Positions 32,714 through 42,124 of a DNA stretch of 64,000 bases are shown here, in pieces. The notes beneath the pieces are model-generated. The model searched no databases and was not told the DNA's origin. It worked only from the letters and a program-made list of their open reading frames with translations. Position 1 is the stretch's first letter. The number at the start of each line of letters is the position of its first letter. Source of the DNA: CBDCFT01 sp965216365 (GTDB lineage Bacteria; Pseudomonadota; Gammaproteobacteria; Arenicellales; CBDCFT01); contig CBDCFT010000070.1 in NCBI GenBank assembly GCA_965216365.1, positions 1-64,000 on the forward strand, written 5' to 3'. The position numbers were made by a program, and so were the translations under genes.

Positions 32714-33036
32714 TCGGAAATTTGTTCCTTCAGTGCGCCGTTACTTTGATGGTGGTCAGTGCGTTTCCCCTTATGTTTTCTAATCTGCCGGTCAAGTTTA
32801 TTGATCAGTGCGTCAATTGCTGCGTACATGTCACCCGCTTCACCGCCTGCGTGTAAGGTTGCGCCTTTTGCATTCATGGTGGCTTCGGCCAGATGACGTT
32901 GTTTTTCGACATGCAGGACAACATGCGCCGTGGTGACATGATCGAAGTGCCGCGAGATACGCGACATTTTTTCGGAAACGTACTCACGCAACGCTGGAGT
33001 AACGTCGAGATGTTGTCCTGTGATTGTTATTTGCAT
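32710..33036 (-). CDS. hpf: ribosome hibernation promoting factor, short form
   Basis: 108 residues of the sigma-54 modulation/S30AE family: ITGQHLDVTPALREYVSEKM then DMYAAIDALINKLDRQI. It binds the 30S decoding centre in stationary phase. The basic tail KHKGKRTDHHQSN is typical. Placed between rpoN and ptsN as in most gammaproteobacteria. Confidence 0.95.
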   Translation of the reverse strand: MQITITGQHLDVTPALREYVSEKMSRISRHFDHVTTAHVVLHVEKQRHLAEATMNAKGATLHAGGEAGDMYAAIDALINKLDRQIRKHKGKRTDHHQSNGALKEQISE

Positions 33037-33058
33037 GGCAGTACCTCCGTAGCTAGGG

Positions 33059-34612
33059 TTACATCAATACCTTCCTTTGACTGGAAGGCGGTATATTCAT
33101 TTGTTCGCGGTATTTGGCCACCGTGCGGCGTGCTACCTTGATTCCCTCCTTTTGCAGGGTATCGGAAATCTTGTTGTCGCTGATCGGTTTTGACGTGGGT
33201 TCGTCTTCAATGAGTTTACGAATACGTGATTGAATCGCGGTCGATGAAAACGCCTCGCCTTCATCGGTTTCCACATGGCTGGAAAAGAAATAACGCAGCT
33301 CAAACACGCCACGTGGGGTCAACATGTATTTTTGTGTTGTTGCACGCGAAACCGTGGACTCGTGAATTTCGAGTTGTTCGGCGATCTCACGCATGACTAA
33401 TGGTTTCATGGCATCCGGGCCGTTATCGAGAAAATCGGTTTGTTTCTTGACAATTTCCTGCGCTACACGCAACACCGTATCGTGGCGGTTTTGCAGGCTG
33501 CGCATAATCCATTTCGCCTCAGTCATTTGATTTTTCAAATAGGAGTGTGTTTCCTTATCCTGGTTGTTATTGCTCATCATGGATTGATAGCTGTCGTTAA
33601 AGCGCAGTCCGGGCGATGCGCTGGGATTGAGTGCCACCTGCCAGCGGTTATTGTGTTTGGCAACGATGACATCAGGAATAACATATTCCGCATCGCTGGT
33701 TTCTACTTCACTGCCCGGTTTGGGGTTGAGCTTGCGTATCAGGTCGATGGTTATCTGTAACTGTTCAGTATTCAGTCGCAGTTTTTTCTTCAGGCTCTTG
33801 AAGTCGTGTTTCGCCAGCAGATTTAAATGGTGTTGAACCAATTCCTGTGCATGCAGAATAAGCGGGGTCGATGGATCTTTTTGCTGCAACTGTAAAATCA
33901 GGCATTCGTTTAAATCGCACGCGCCAACACCAATGGGGTCGAATGTCTGGACGCGATGCAGTACGGCGTTGACTTCTTCGACATCGACTTCATCATGATT
34001 CATCATGCTCGTAATTTCTTCGACGGTTGATTCGAGGTAACCGTCTTCGTTTATACAGCCAATAATAATTTCAGCGATTTTTCGGTCGACGTCACTGAAA
34101 GGCGTCATATTCATTTGCCATATCAGGTGTTCATGCAAGGTGGTGGCGCTTTGCATGCGTTCGGTAAAATCCGGCAAACCCGAATCGGCATGACTGTTGT
34201 TGACCGTGGTGCGGTAATCGACAGGGTCGAAATCCGTTGACGGTTCTTCGATGGAGCTTGAATCGCTGTCTAAATCCGTATCATTGATTTCGCCTTCGTT
34301 GGTCGCATCTTGGGGTTCGGTATGTTCTATCATCGAATCCGGGCTTTCGAAATCAAACTCGTCGTCCAGATTGGAGTCGGTATCGTTGTCGGAAGTTGTC
34401 TCCGGCGAGGCTTCCGTGTGCAGAATTTCCGCTATATCGTCTTCCACTTCTTCCAGCAATGGATTGCCTTCGATGACTTCGCGCAGTTCCGTGCGCAACT
34501 CGATCGTCGATAACTGTAGCAGGCGAATGGCTTGCCGCAGTTGCGGTGTTAACGTAAGTCGTTGACCGAGTTTGAGTTCCAGCGATTGCTTCACAACATT
34601 GTTTTGTATCAA
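33059..34612 (-). CDS. rpoN: RNA polymerase sigma-54 factor
   Basis: 517 residues: region I LTPQLRQAIRLLQLST (activator interaction), an unusually acidic region II (about residues 55-150, D/E-rich), a core-binding region, the HTH (HESTVSRATTQKYM) and the C-terminal RpoN box ARRTVAKYRE. It directs enhancer-dependent transcription. Immediately upstream of hpf. Confidence 0.96.
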   Translation of the reverse strand: MIQNNVVKQSLELKLGQRLTLTPQLRQAIRLLQLSTIELRTELREVIEGNPLLEEVEDDIAEILHTEASPETTSDNDTDSNLDDEFDFESPDSMIEHTEPQDATNEGEINDTDLDSDSSSIEEPSTDFDPVDYRTTVNNSHADSGLPDFTERMQSATTLHEHLIWQMNMTPFSDVDRKIAEIIIGCINEDGYLESTVEEITSMMNHDEVDVEEVNAVLHRVQTFDPIGVGACDLNECLILQLQQKDPSTPLILHAQELVQHHLNLLAKHDFKSLKKKLRLNTEQLQITIDLIRKLNPKPGSEVETSDAEYVIPDVIVAKHNNRWQVALNPSASPGLRFNDSYQSMMSNNNQDKETHSYLKNQMTEAKWIMRSLQNRHDTVLRVAQEIVKKQTDFLDNGPDAMKPLVMREIAEQLEIHESTVSRATTQKYMLTPRGVFELRYFFSSHVETDEGEAFSSTAIQSRIRKLIEDEPTSKPISDNKISDTLQKEGIKVARRTVAKYREQMNIPPSSQRKVLM

Positions 34613-34696
34613 ACAATACGTTTGATACCTTATACCCTCGTTATAGGAAACGTTTTAGACTATTTTACAGGAATTCGGCGGTCGTAACCGTCGGAC

Positions 34697-35491
34697 TTAC
34701 AAGCGAAAATTAGTACCGAGGTAAACTTCTCTTACGCCTTCGTGGGATAATACTTCTTCCGGACTGCCTGCGGTCAAAACTTTGCCTTGGTGTAAAATAT
34801 ATGCACGATCACAAATACCCAGCGTCGCACCCACCTGGTGATCGGTAATCAGTACACCGATACCCCGATCACGCAACATCGAAATGACAAATTGAATGTC
34901 GCCTATCGAAATAGGATCGATACCGGCGAATGGCTCGTCGAGTAATATAAAATACGGTTGCACGGCTAACGCCCGCGCAATTTCCACGCGCCGTCTTTCA
35001 CCACCGGAAAGACTGAAGCCCATGGACTTGCGTTTGTGCGCGATACCGAATTCTTCCAGCAGGGTGTCGACACGTTCGCGGCGTTCTTCGTCAGACAAAT
35101 CGGGTTGCGCTTCCAGCACAGCCATGATGTTGTCTTCAACATTGAGCTTGCGAAAAATAGATGCTTCTTGCGGCAGATAACCGATGCCTAAACGCGCGCG
35201 TTCATGCATGGGCAGGTCGCTGATGTCTTTTTCATTCAGCATGATGGTGCCGCTGTCACGCCGGATCAATCCGACGATCATGTAAAAACAAGTGGTTTTA
35301 CCGGCGCCGTTTGCACCCAGTAAGCCAACCACTTCGCCGCTTTCAACCGCCACATCGACATGATCGACAACCATGGCGCCTTTGTAGCGTTTGGTTAACC
35401 CGGCCGTGGATAAGGAAATCGTTTCGGCAACGGTTTCGGCGTTACCTTCAATAATCCGCGGCGCGATTTGCGCTGAAGGGTTTGCGCTCAA
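34697..35491 (-). CDS. lptB: LPS export ABC transporter ATPase
   Basis: 264 residues. Walker A GLLGANGAGKTT, signature LSGGERRRVEIARALA, Walker B FILLDEPFAGIDP. About 25 residues precede the usual start. It powers LPS extraction by LptFG from the inner membrane. Overlaps lptA by four bases. Confidence 0.95.
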   Translation of the reverse strand: MSANPSAQIAPRIIEGNAETVAETISLSTAGLTKRYKGAMVVDHVDVAVESGEVVGLLGANGAGKTTCFYMIVGLIRRDSGTIMLNEKDISDLPMHERARLGIGYLPQEASIFRKLNVEDNIMAVLEAQPDLSDEERRERVDTLLEEFGIAHKRKSMGFSLSGGERRRVEIARALAVQPYFILLDEPFAGIDPISIGDIQFVISMLRDRGIGVLITDHQVGATLGICDRAYILHQGKVLTAGSPEEVLSHEGVREVYLGTNFRL

Positions 35492-36147
35492 TCGCTTGAT
35501 TCTTGTTTCTTGCGCGGCGGGATAGTCATGCGAGCACGGCCACCGGAGTCAGTCGTTGCTGCGTCGCCTTCGGCCTGCCCGGCGTCACCGGTTTCATCCG
35601 ATGGTTGCGCCAGTATACCGTCACTTTGCTCTGCGGTTTGTTCGTCTTGTTGCGGAGCGGGCGATTGTGAACCGCCGCCACGAATTTTTACTTTCGATGT
35701 CGACATGTTGTAGACGATGGTTTTGCCGGTCACGACGTTGCCTTCCTGCTCAACAACAGCCGGGTTGCCGAACAGGGTTACAATATCGGCTACTTCGTCG
35801 ATTTCCATTTTACTGCCCTTGGCAATCACATCCGTTTCCTTGCCTTCCGGCCGTTGACGAAATATCGCCGGGCGCCCAACGGCTACGGCATTTTGTAGTT
35901 TGCCGTTTTTAATCATGGTCACGACTTCATCGGCTTTGACTCGAATAGTGCCTTGTTGCATATACACATTTTTGCGGTAGATGCGCTCGCCGGTTTCAAG
36001 ATCGATATCCACTTCATCGGCGTCGATTACCGCCGGTTGATTACGATCAGAGTCCAGCGCGGATGCCGTGTTCGGCATACCCACCACGATTGCTATCAGC
36101 AGGGCGCAGCTAAATTCGAATTTCATTGTCTTGTTTCCGATCGGCAT
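35488..36147 (-). CDS. lptA: LPS transport periplasmic bridge protein
   Basis: 219 residues. Signal peptide (KFEFSCALLIAIVVGMPNTASA) then an OstA-like beta-jellyroll (VDIDLETGERIYRKNVYMQQ, VVTGKTIVYNMSTSKVKIRG). The last about 65 residues are an acidic, low-complexity tail (QDEQTAEQSDG, GDAGQAEGDAATTD) ending in basic RKKQESSD, longer than the enteric protein. LptA forms the bridge between LptC and LptD. Confidence 0.9.
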   Translation of the reverse strand: MPIGNKTMKFEFSCALLIAIVVGMPNTASALDSDRNQPAVIDADEVDIDLETGERIYRKNVYMQQGTIRVKADEVVTMIKNGKLQNAVAVGRPAIFRQRPEGKETDVIAKGSKMEIDEVADIVTLFGNPAVVEQEGNVVTGKTIVYNMSTSKVKIRGGGSQSPAPQQDEQTAEQSDGILAQPSDETGDAGQAEGDAATTDSGGRARMTIPPRKKQESSD

Positions 36148-36194
36148 GTCGTGTGGTTTTATTCCTTAAAATATATATTCAGTAAAATGTGTAT

Positions 36195-36635
36195 TCAGTC
36201 TTTCAAACGCAACTTAAGTTTACGTGTCGTGGTGATGCCACCGGCGCCTTCGTCACCTTTGCCCTGGATTACCCGCACATCACCGGTTAACAGAATATCC
36301 TTACCGTCGCCTGATAGCCAGCCCGACTTGGAGTAAATATGGCGTGGGGGTTGTTCCGCTTCGTATTGAATAACATGGGGATTGTCCAGTAACGAGGAGC
36401 CGTCGTCGGGATAATGCACCAGGCGTTCCGCTTCCAAAACATATTTTACACCGTCCGGGTCCATACCCGTCGCGGTAAAATTTTCCACGTAGTAATCCGG
36501 GTCATGGGTGAGTGCGACCTCCTCGGTTTTTTGCGCCGGTTTGAGCAAAACAAACTGTAACCACAGACTGACCAGCGTCAACGCAGCGAAGACCGAGATC
36601 AATACAAATTTTTCATTATGCAGTAGCGTGGTCAT
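36195..36635 (-). CDS. lptC: LPS export protein LptC
   Basis: 146 residues, a bit shorter than E. coli LptC (191). One N-terminal membrane helix (FVLISVFAALTLVSLWLQFV) and a periplasmic LptC fold (TGMDPDGVKYVLEAERLVHY; GKDILLTGDVRVIQG). It links LptBFG to LptA. It lies directly after kdsD; the kdsC gene that often sits between them is absent. Confidence 0.9.
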   Translation of the reverse strand: MTTLLHNEKFVLISVFAALTLVSLWLQFVLLKPAQKTEEVALTHDPDYYVENFTATGMDPDGVKYVLEAERLVHYPDDGSSLLDNPHVIQYEAEQPPRHIYSKSGWLSGDGKDILLTGDVRVIQGKGDEGAGGITTTRKLKLRLKD

Positions 36636-36654
36636 GGTTTTTTACGAGCGCTGA

Positions 36655-37659
36655 TTACAATACACCGGCGCGCAATAAATCATGCGTATTCAATGCGCCT
36701 AATACATGGTTTTTTTCATCCACCACGAACACGCCATTGATCGCGTGTGGCCCATGCCGCGCATGCTCGCGCATCATATGCACAATTTCGGCAGCCAGCA
36801 CGTCGGGGCTGATAGTAAACGGATCGGGTGTCATGACATCCTTCGCCTTGACGTTGTAAACATCGGTCTGGTTGTTCAACGTGCGACGCAAGTCCCCATC
36901 GGTAAACATACCGATGAGTTTTTTATCCTTGTTGATGACACCAGTCATGCCGAGAGATTTGCTGGTCATCTCCAGTAACACGTCCGACAACGACGCCTGC
37001 TGTTCGACCAGCGGTATGGCATCGTCGGTGTGCATAACGTCGCGTGCGTACAACAGCAATCTTCGACCCAGTAATCCGCCCGGATGCGTGCGGGCAAAAT
37101 CCCGCTCGGAAAAACCGCGTGCGCGAAATACGGCAACGGCTAAGGCATCACCCATTAACAAGGTCGCCGTGGTGCTTGAAGTTGGTGCAAGATTCATGGG
37201 GCAGGCTTCCTGTTCGACACTGACATCCAGCACTACATCCGCTTGTTCGCTTAAAGTCGAATTTTGATTGCCCAGCATTGCGATCAGTTGTACACCCATG
37301 CGTTTTACGATGGGAATCATTGTTAAAATCTCGGCGGTCTCGCCTGAGTTTGAAATCGCGATGACCAAATCATGCGCGGTGATCATGCCCATGTCGCCAT
37401 GACTGGCTTCACCTGGATGAACAAAAAAGGCCGGCGTTCCCGTACTGGCAAGCGTCGATGCAATTTTGCCACCGATATGACCTGACTTGCCCATACCGAC
37501 AACAACAACCCGGCCTTCACAAGCCAGGATCATCTCACAGGCTTGTGTGAATTTCGTGTCGATCCGGTGTTTAATTTTATCCAACGCCGCCAGTTCCATT
37601 TCCACTACTGTGTGGCCATAACCAATAAAGTCCCTGGCGTTTGCGGGGGCATCGTTCAT
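36655..37659 (-). CDS. kdsD: arabinose-5-phosphate isomerase
   Basis: 334 residues: SIS domain (VVVGMGKSGHIGGKIASTLA, SHGDMGMI) followed by two CBS domains (LGMTGVINKDKKLIGMFTDG; AINGVFVVDEKNHVLGALNT). It converts ribulose-5-phosphate to arabinose-5-phosphate for Kdo. First gene of the leftward LPS/rpoN cluster, divergent from mlaF. Confidence 0.95.
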   Translation of the reverse strand: MNDAPANARDFIGYGHTVVEMELAALDKIKHRIDTKFTQACEMILACEGRVVVVGMGKSGHIGGKIASTLASTGTPAFFVHPGEASHGDMGMITAHDLVIAISNSGETAEILTMIPIVKRMGVQLIAMLGNQNSTLSEQADVVLDVSVEQEACPMNLAPTSSTTATLLMGDALAVAVFRARGFSERDFARTHPGGLLGRRLLLYARDVMHTDDAIPLVEQQASLSDVLLEMTSKSLGMTGVINKDKKLIGMFTDGDLRRTLNNQTDVYNVKAKDVMTPDPFTISPDVLAAEIVHMMREHARHGPHAINGVFVVDEKNHVLGALNTHDLLRAGVL

Positions 37660-37846
37660 GTTGGGTTAACGTCAGTTCGGTAAAGTGATTGCGTCAATAT
37701 CGTAAACAACTCTTTCGTCGCGGTTTTGCGTAGTAAGTATAACGCAGTTGTACGAGTGTTCGTGTTACCCGACAGCGTTTACCGGCAAGCAAGTCTGGTA
37801 GAATGCGGCGGCTTCACTCCATCCCATGCATAACAAAGGTTAACAA
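37660..37846. promoter_or_regulatory. divergent promoter region between kdsD and mlaF
   Basis: 187 bp hold the starts of the leftward LPS/rpoN cluster and the rightward mla operon. TTGTACGAGTG and TATCGTAA motifs occur, but I cannot fix a -35/-10 pair with confidence. No dyad stands out. Confidence 0.4.
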
Positions 37847-38677
37847 TTGGTTGAAACGGTAACTGTCCGTGACCACAACGATCCCATCATCGCGGTTCGT
37901 GACGTGCATTTTGCTTTTAGTACACGTTCTATATACAGCGGTGTCGATCTGGATATTCCGCGTGGCAAGGTGACCGCTATCATGGGTCCGAGTGGTTGCG
38001 GCAAATCGACATTGTTATCCTTGATTGGCGGCCGTTTGCGGCCATCACGCGGGGATTTGACCTTCGATGGCGTGTCGGTTCCCGCTTTGCGTGGCGGTGT
38101 ATTGTATGAAATGCGCAAACGCATGGGCATGTTGTTCCAGCACAGCGCTTTGTTAACCGATATGAGTGTGTTCGACAACGTCGCCTTTCCCGTGCGCGAA
38201 CATACGGATTTGCCGGAAGCGTTAGTGCGCAGCCTGGTGTTGGTCAAACTGCAAATGGTCGGCCTGCGCGGAGCACGGAATTTAATGCCGGACGAATTGT
38301 CCGGTGGCATGGCACGGCGTGTTGCGCTGGCGCGTGCTATTGCGTTTGACCCGGACGTCGTGATGTACGACGAACCGTTCGCCGGTCTTGATCCGATTTC
38401 CAAGGGTATGGTGGTGAAACTTATCCGTGAATTGAACGACGCGTTGGGACACACTTCAATTGTTGTAACACATGATGTGGCGGAAGGTTTCAGTATCGCC
38501 GATCAGGTTTATCTGCTGGGTGGCGGCAAAGTGATTGGCAGCGGTTCACCACAGGAGATGAGTGAAAGTAACGCGCCCGAGATAAAACAATTCGTCGGCG
38601 GGTTACCGGATGGCCCGGTGCCGTTTCATTATTCCAATGACAATTATCTTGACGACTTGCTGTCTGCCGAATCATGA
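37847..38677 (+). CDS. mlaF: Mla phospholipid transporter ATPase
   Basis: 276 residues, TTG start. Walker A GPSGCGKST, signature LSGGMARRVALARAIA, Walker B VVMYDEPFAGLDP. Drives retrograde (or anterograde) phospholipid movement for outer membrane lipid asymmetry. Overlaps mlaE by four bases. Confidence 0.95.
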   Translation: MVETVTVRDHNDPIIAVRDVHFAFSTRSIYSGVDLDIPRGKVTAIMGPSGCGKSTLLSLIGGRLRPSRGDLTFDGVSVPALRGGVLYEMRKRMGMLFQHSALLTDMSVFDNVAFPVREHTDLPEALVRSLVLVKLQMVGLRGARNLMPDELSGGMARRVALARAIAFDPDVVMYDEPFAGLDPISKGMVVKLIRELNDALGHTSIVVTHDVAEGFSIADQVYLLGGGKVIGSGSPQEMSESNAPEIKQFVGGLPDGPVPFHYSNDNYLDDLLSAES

Positions 38678-39453
38678 ATGCTATTCGTAACATCGGTGCC
38701 GGCACTTTGATCGCGATCGAGCGCTTGGGCAGCGCCAGTGTATTTTTACTAAGCGCCATGCGTGGAATGCCAGTGGCAATCAGCCGTTTTAGTTTGCTCG
38801 TGCAACAATTGTATGCCATCGGCGTTTTAACTTTGTTGATCATCGTCGTTGCCGGGTTGTTTGTCGGCATGGTGCTGGGTTTGCAGGGCTACAACACACT
38901 GGTTGATTTCGGCGCAGAATCCTCGCTGGGCCTGGTGGTTGCATTATCGTTAACGCGTGAACTTGGCCCGGTGTTGGCGGCTTTGCTGTTTGCCGGTCGA
39001 GCAGGCTCCGCGTTGACCGCCGAGATAGGTTTGATGAAAGCCACAGAGCAATTGAACGCATTGGAAATGATGGCGGTTAATCCCATGGTGCGTGTGATCG
39101 CTCCGCGTCTGCTCGCTGGAGTTATCGCTGTGCCATTGTTGTCTGCTATTTTTACCGCTGTCGGTGTACTGGGCGGTTATCTGGTCGGCGTTGGGCAACT
39201 GGGCGTGGACAGTGGTGTTTACTGGACCGCCATGCAGGATGGTGTCGATTTTTACGACGATATCTTGAACGGTGTGATCAAGAGTTTAGTATTTGGATTC
39301 GTCGTCACCTGGATTGCCGTTTTTGAAGGCTATGACGCCGAACCTACATCCGAGGGTGTCAGCCGCGCCACCACCCGTACCGTCGTCACCGCTTCGCTGG
39401 CGGTGCTGGCATTGGATTATGTGTTGACCGCTATCATGTTTGGAGAAATTTAG
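38674..39453 (+). CDS. mlaE: Mla permease
   Basis: 259 residues, five or six helices, with the EQLNALEMMAVNP coupling helix and LTRELGPVLAALLFAGRAGS, typical MlaE/PF02405. Works with MlaFDB in the inner membrane. Confidence 0.95.
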   Translation: MNAIRNIGAGTLIAIERLGSASVFLLSAMRGMPVAISRFSLLVQQLYAIGVLTLLIIVVAGLFVGMVLGLQGYNTLVDFGAESSLGLVVALSLTRELGPVLAALLFAGRAGSALTAEIGLMKATEQLNALEMMAVNPMVRVIAPRLLAGVIAVPLLSAIFTAVGVLGGYLVGVGQLGVDSGVYWTAMQDGVDFYDDILNGVIKSLVFGFVVTWIAVFEGYDAEPTSEGVSRATTRTVVTASLAVLALDYVLTAIMFGEI

Positions 39454-39454
39454 T

Positions 39455-39919
39455 ATGCAGCGTAAATCGATTGAAATCTGGGTAGGGCTGTTTGTGTTAG
39501 CCGGTATCGCCGCGTTATTAATGCTGGCGTTGAAAGTAGGTAATTTAAGCAACGCGGGAAATGGCGCCGGTTTTACTATCACCGCGCAGTTTGACAATAT
39601 CGGCGGTTTGACCGTCAAGGCGCCGGTGTCACTGGCCGGTGTGCGAATCGGCAGAGTTACCGATATTCGCGTGGCGAAAGACGATTATCGCGCAGAAGTG
39701 GAAATGCAAATCAGCAGCGAATACGACAATTTGCCCGAAGATACCAGCGCATCCATTCTGACCGCCGGCTTACTCGGTGCACAATACATCGGCCTGGAAC
39801 CCGGTGGTGAGGAAATTTTTCTGCAAAATGGCGATCAAATCTATTTAACCCAATCGGCCGTAGTGCTGGAGCAATTGATTGGTCAGATGCTGTTCAGCAA
39901 GGCCGCAGGAGAAGAGTAA
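39455..39919 (+). CDS. mlaD: Mla MCE-domain protein
   Basis: About 154 residues from ATG 39455 (GGAG ten bases upstream; TTG 39440 is less likely). One N-terminal helix then the MCE domain (FDNIGGLTVKAPVSLAGVRI; ILTAGLLGAQYIGLEPGG). It forms a hexameric lipid channel on MlaFEB. Its TAA/ATG junction overlaps mlaC start by one base. Confidence 0.95.
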   Translation: MQRKSIEIWVGLFVLAGIAALLMLALKVGNLSNAGNGAGFTITAQFDNIGGLTVKAPVSLAGVRIGRVTDIRVAKDDYRAEVEMQISSEYDNLPEDTSASILTAGLLGAQYIGLEPGGEEIFLQNGDQIYLTQSAVVLEQLIGQMLFSKAAGEE

Positions 39920-40536
39920 TGAAAAAATCAGGATTGATATTCTCGTTTTTAGTGTTGTTTGGTTTGACTCAAATTGCATTCGCGGGTTCGCCGCCGGATC
40001 AGGTGATTCGCGATACAACGGATAAATTGATCGGTGAACTGGATGCAGACCGCCAGGCCTTGGCCGCAGACAACGCAAAACTCTATAAGCTAGTTGACGA
40101 CATTGTTGTACCGCACTTCGATTTCGCGCGCATGTCCCGATTAGTGCTGGGCCGTTCCTGGAGAGCGGCCAATGCAGATCAGCAAACGCGATTTGTCGAG
40201 GAGTTTCGCACCTTGCTGGTGCGGACCTATGCGACCGCTTTGTTTGAATACAACACGGAAAACAGTCTGAGTATAAAACCGTTAAAACTGAAAGACGACG
40301 ATAAACGCGTTATCGTGCGCACGGAGTTTGACCTGGGCAGTGGTCCGGCGGTGAGTATGAATTACTCATTTCATAAAAATAAGTCTGGTGATTGGAAAGT
40401 ATACGATGTTTCCGTGGATGGGGTGAGTCTGGTGACGAATTATCGCAGTTCTTACAACCGGATTATTCAAAACGAGGGGATGGATGCCTTGATTGAATCG
40501 CTGGCCGATAAGAATGTGCAGTTGAGCAGCAGCTAA
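39919..40536 (+). CDS. mlaC: periplasmic phospholipid-binding protein MlaC
   Basis: 205 residues. Signal peptide MKKSGLIFSFLVLFGLTQIA ending FAGS. Tol_Tol_Ttg2 domain: VPHFDFARMSRLVLGRSWR, FRTLLVRTYATAL, DWKVYDVSVDGVSLVTNYR. Ferries phospholipid between MlaA and MlaD. Confidence 0.94.
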   Translation: MKKSGLIFSFLVLFGLTQIAFAGSPPDQVIRDTTDKLIGELDADRQALAADNAKLYKLVDDIVVPHFDFARMSRLVLGRSWRAANADQQTRFVEEFRTLLVRTYATALFEYNTENSLSIKPLKLKDDDKRVIVRTEFDLGSGPAVSMNYSFHKNKSGDWKVYDVSVDGVSLVTNYRSSYNRIIQNEGMDALIESLADKNVQLSSS

Positions 40537-40547
40537 GTAGCAAGCTG

Positions 40548-40832
40548 ATGTCTGCGCAGATTCAATCGTCGGGCGATGGTCGCTACAGGATAACCGGCGA
40601 ATTAGGATTCAATACCGTGTCCGGGTTATATCCAGGACCGTTTGCTCAGGACAAGGCTGTTGAACTCGATCTCACTGAGGTTACCCGGGCCGACAGCGCC
40701 GGTCTCGCTTTACTAATACAATGGGTGCAGGATGCACGTCAGCGCGATGCGAGAATCGGTTTCAGCAATATTCCTGCACAACTCGCGGCGATGATAAAAG
40801 TAGCGGAACTGGAGACGGTTTTTGATTTGTAG
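40548..40832 (+). CDS. mlaB: STAS-domain Mla subunit
   Basis: 94 residues, STAS fold (VELDLTEVTRADSAGLALLI). It stabilises MlaF in the complex. The conserved D-S-A-G loop is present. Last of the mla genes, 12 bp after mlaC. Confidence 0.9.
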   Translation: MSAQIQSSGDGRYRITGELGFNTVSGLYPGPFAQDKAVELDLTEVTRADSAGLALLIQWVQDARQRDARIGFSNIPAQLAAMIKVAELETVFDL

Positions 40833-40943
40833 CCCTTTGATCACTTGGATACATCGATAAAAACAATTTTTAAGTCGATTGGCCCAGGAATTGGACCAGG
40901 AATCCCGTAAAATAGGCTTAAGCAGAAAACAATAGACCTGAAC

Positions 40944-41189
40944 ATGGTACAACCCGAAGACATAAAAGGCTGGATTGAAGAAAATCTTGAAAATTCAGTG
41001 GTTGAAATAGAAGGCGACGGTCACCACTTCAACGCGGTGATTGTTTGCCCCGGCTTTGCCGGTAAAAACCGCATCCAGCAACATCAAATGGTGTACGCTG
41101 CACTGGGTGATCGCATGAAATCCGAGATTCATGCCTTATCCATGCAGACGCTGACACCGGAAGAACACCAGACCCAGAGTGGGATCTGA
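40944..41189 (+). CDS. ibaG: BolA-family protein IbaG
   Basis: 81 residues with GDGHHFNAVIVCPGFAGKNR then RIQQHQMVYAALGDRM, the IbaG version of the BolA fold. It partners monothiol glutaredoxins in Fe-S handling, and grxD lies next to it. Usually placed between mlaB and murA. Confidence 0.93.
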   Translation: MVQPEDIKGWIEENLENSVVEIEGDGHHFNAVIVCPGFAGKNRIQQHQMVYAALGDRMKSEIHALSMQTLTPEEHQTQSGI

Positions 41190-41228
41190 CTTTAAATGAA
41201 CTGACATTTTTATCGAGGTATTTGAGTG

Positions 41229-41540
41229 ATGAGCGCACAGGAACGAATTAAAGAAACCGTTGAGAACAACGATGTCGTATTATTTATGAAGGGTTCGCCG
41301 GACTTTCCGCAATGCGGTTTTTCCGGGCGCGCCGTGCAGATATTGCAGGCCTGCGATACGGAATTCGCATCTGTGGACGTATTGCAGGATATGGAAATTC
41401 GCGAAGGCATTAAACAATTTTCCAACTGGCCGACCATTCCCCAGTTGTATGTGGATGGTGAATTCATTGGTGGCAGCGACATCGTGATGGAGATGTACCA
41501 GAACGGCGAATTGCAGAAAAAACTGGCCCGGCAAGAATAG
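41229..41540 (+). CDS. grxD: monothiol glutaredoxin
   Basis: 103 residues from ATG 41229. Active site CGFS with C29 (SPDFPQCGFSGRAV), glutathione loop TIPQLYVDGEFIGGSDI. Binds Fe-S clusters with BolA/IbaG partners; adjacency to ibaG supports this. Confidence 0.94.
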   Translation: MSAQERIKETVENNDVVLFMKGSPDFPQCGFSGRAVQILQACDTEFASVDVLQDMEIREGIKQFSNWPTIPQLYVDGEFIGGSDIVMEMYQNGELQKKLARQE

Positions 41541-41665
41541 AAAACCGCTTGGACTTATCTGAAATGACGCCTTTTTAGAGCTATTGTGGACACCAGTATT
41601 CTAAACTTGTTCGCAGTTTATTCTTTACACTGGGAGGCCTCGGTGTTTTGTACGGGTCAGAAAAT

Positions 41666-42124
41666 GTGAAAATTGCCGAAGCACTGCTGGTTCGGGCAGA
41701 TCAACAAAAGAAGCTTGCCTCTCTTCGAAATCGCATCGCCCAAAATGCAGTTGTGCAGGAAGGAGATAAACCACACGAAGACGCGTCAAAGTTGATCAAA
41801 GAAGCATTTGCGATTTTAGGGGAGCTTGAGTCACTCGTATTCAAAATCAATGAGGCCAATCTTCACAACACACTTGCAGATGGTCGATCGCTTACTGAAG
41901 CAATCGCGCGTCGCGATACACTTGTTGGCCAACATTCAATATTGCAGCACGCGATAGAACATACGCACAAGGAGCCTGACCGCTACAGCATGACTGAGAT
42001 AAAGTGGGTTGCAACCTTGAAAGTCGCCAATCTCCAGAAACAAGCGGAGGATTTAGCAAAGAACATACGAGAGTTAAACGCGCAAATTCAAGAAACCAAT
42101 TGGAGGGCGGAACTGAAGGAATAG
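41666..42124 (+). CDS. DIP1984-family protein
   Basis: About 152 residues from GTG 41666 (TTG 41648 is an alternative). Helical coiled-coil-like protein: KIAEALLVRADQQKKLASLR, then VVQEGDKPHEDASKL, INEANLHNTLADGRSLTEAI and a long terminal helix. These blocks are those of the DIP1984 (septicolysin-like) family, function unknown. It is inserted between grxD and murA, which are normally neighbours, and is flanked by untypical sequence, so it may be acquired. Confidence 0.78.
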   Translation: MKIAEALLVRADQQKKLASLRNRIAQNAVVQEGDKPHEDASKLIKEAFAILGELESLVFKINEANLHNTLADGRSLTEAIARRDTLVGQHSILQHAIEHTHKEPDRYSMTEIKWVATLKVANLQKQAEDLAKNIRELNAQIQETNWRAELKE

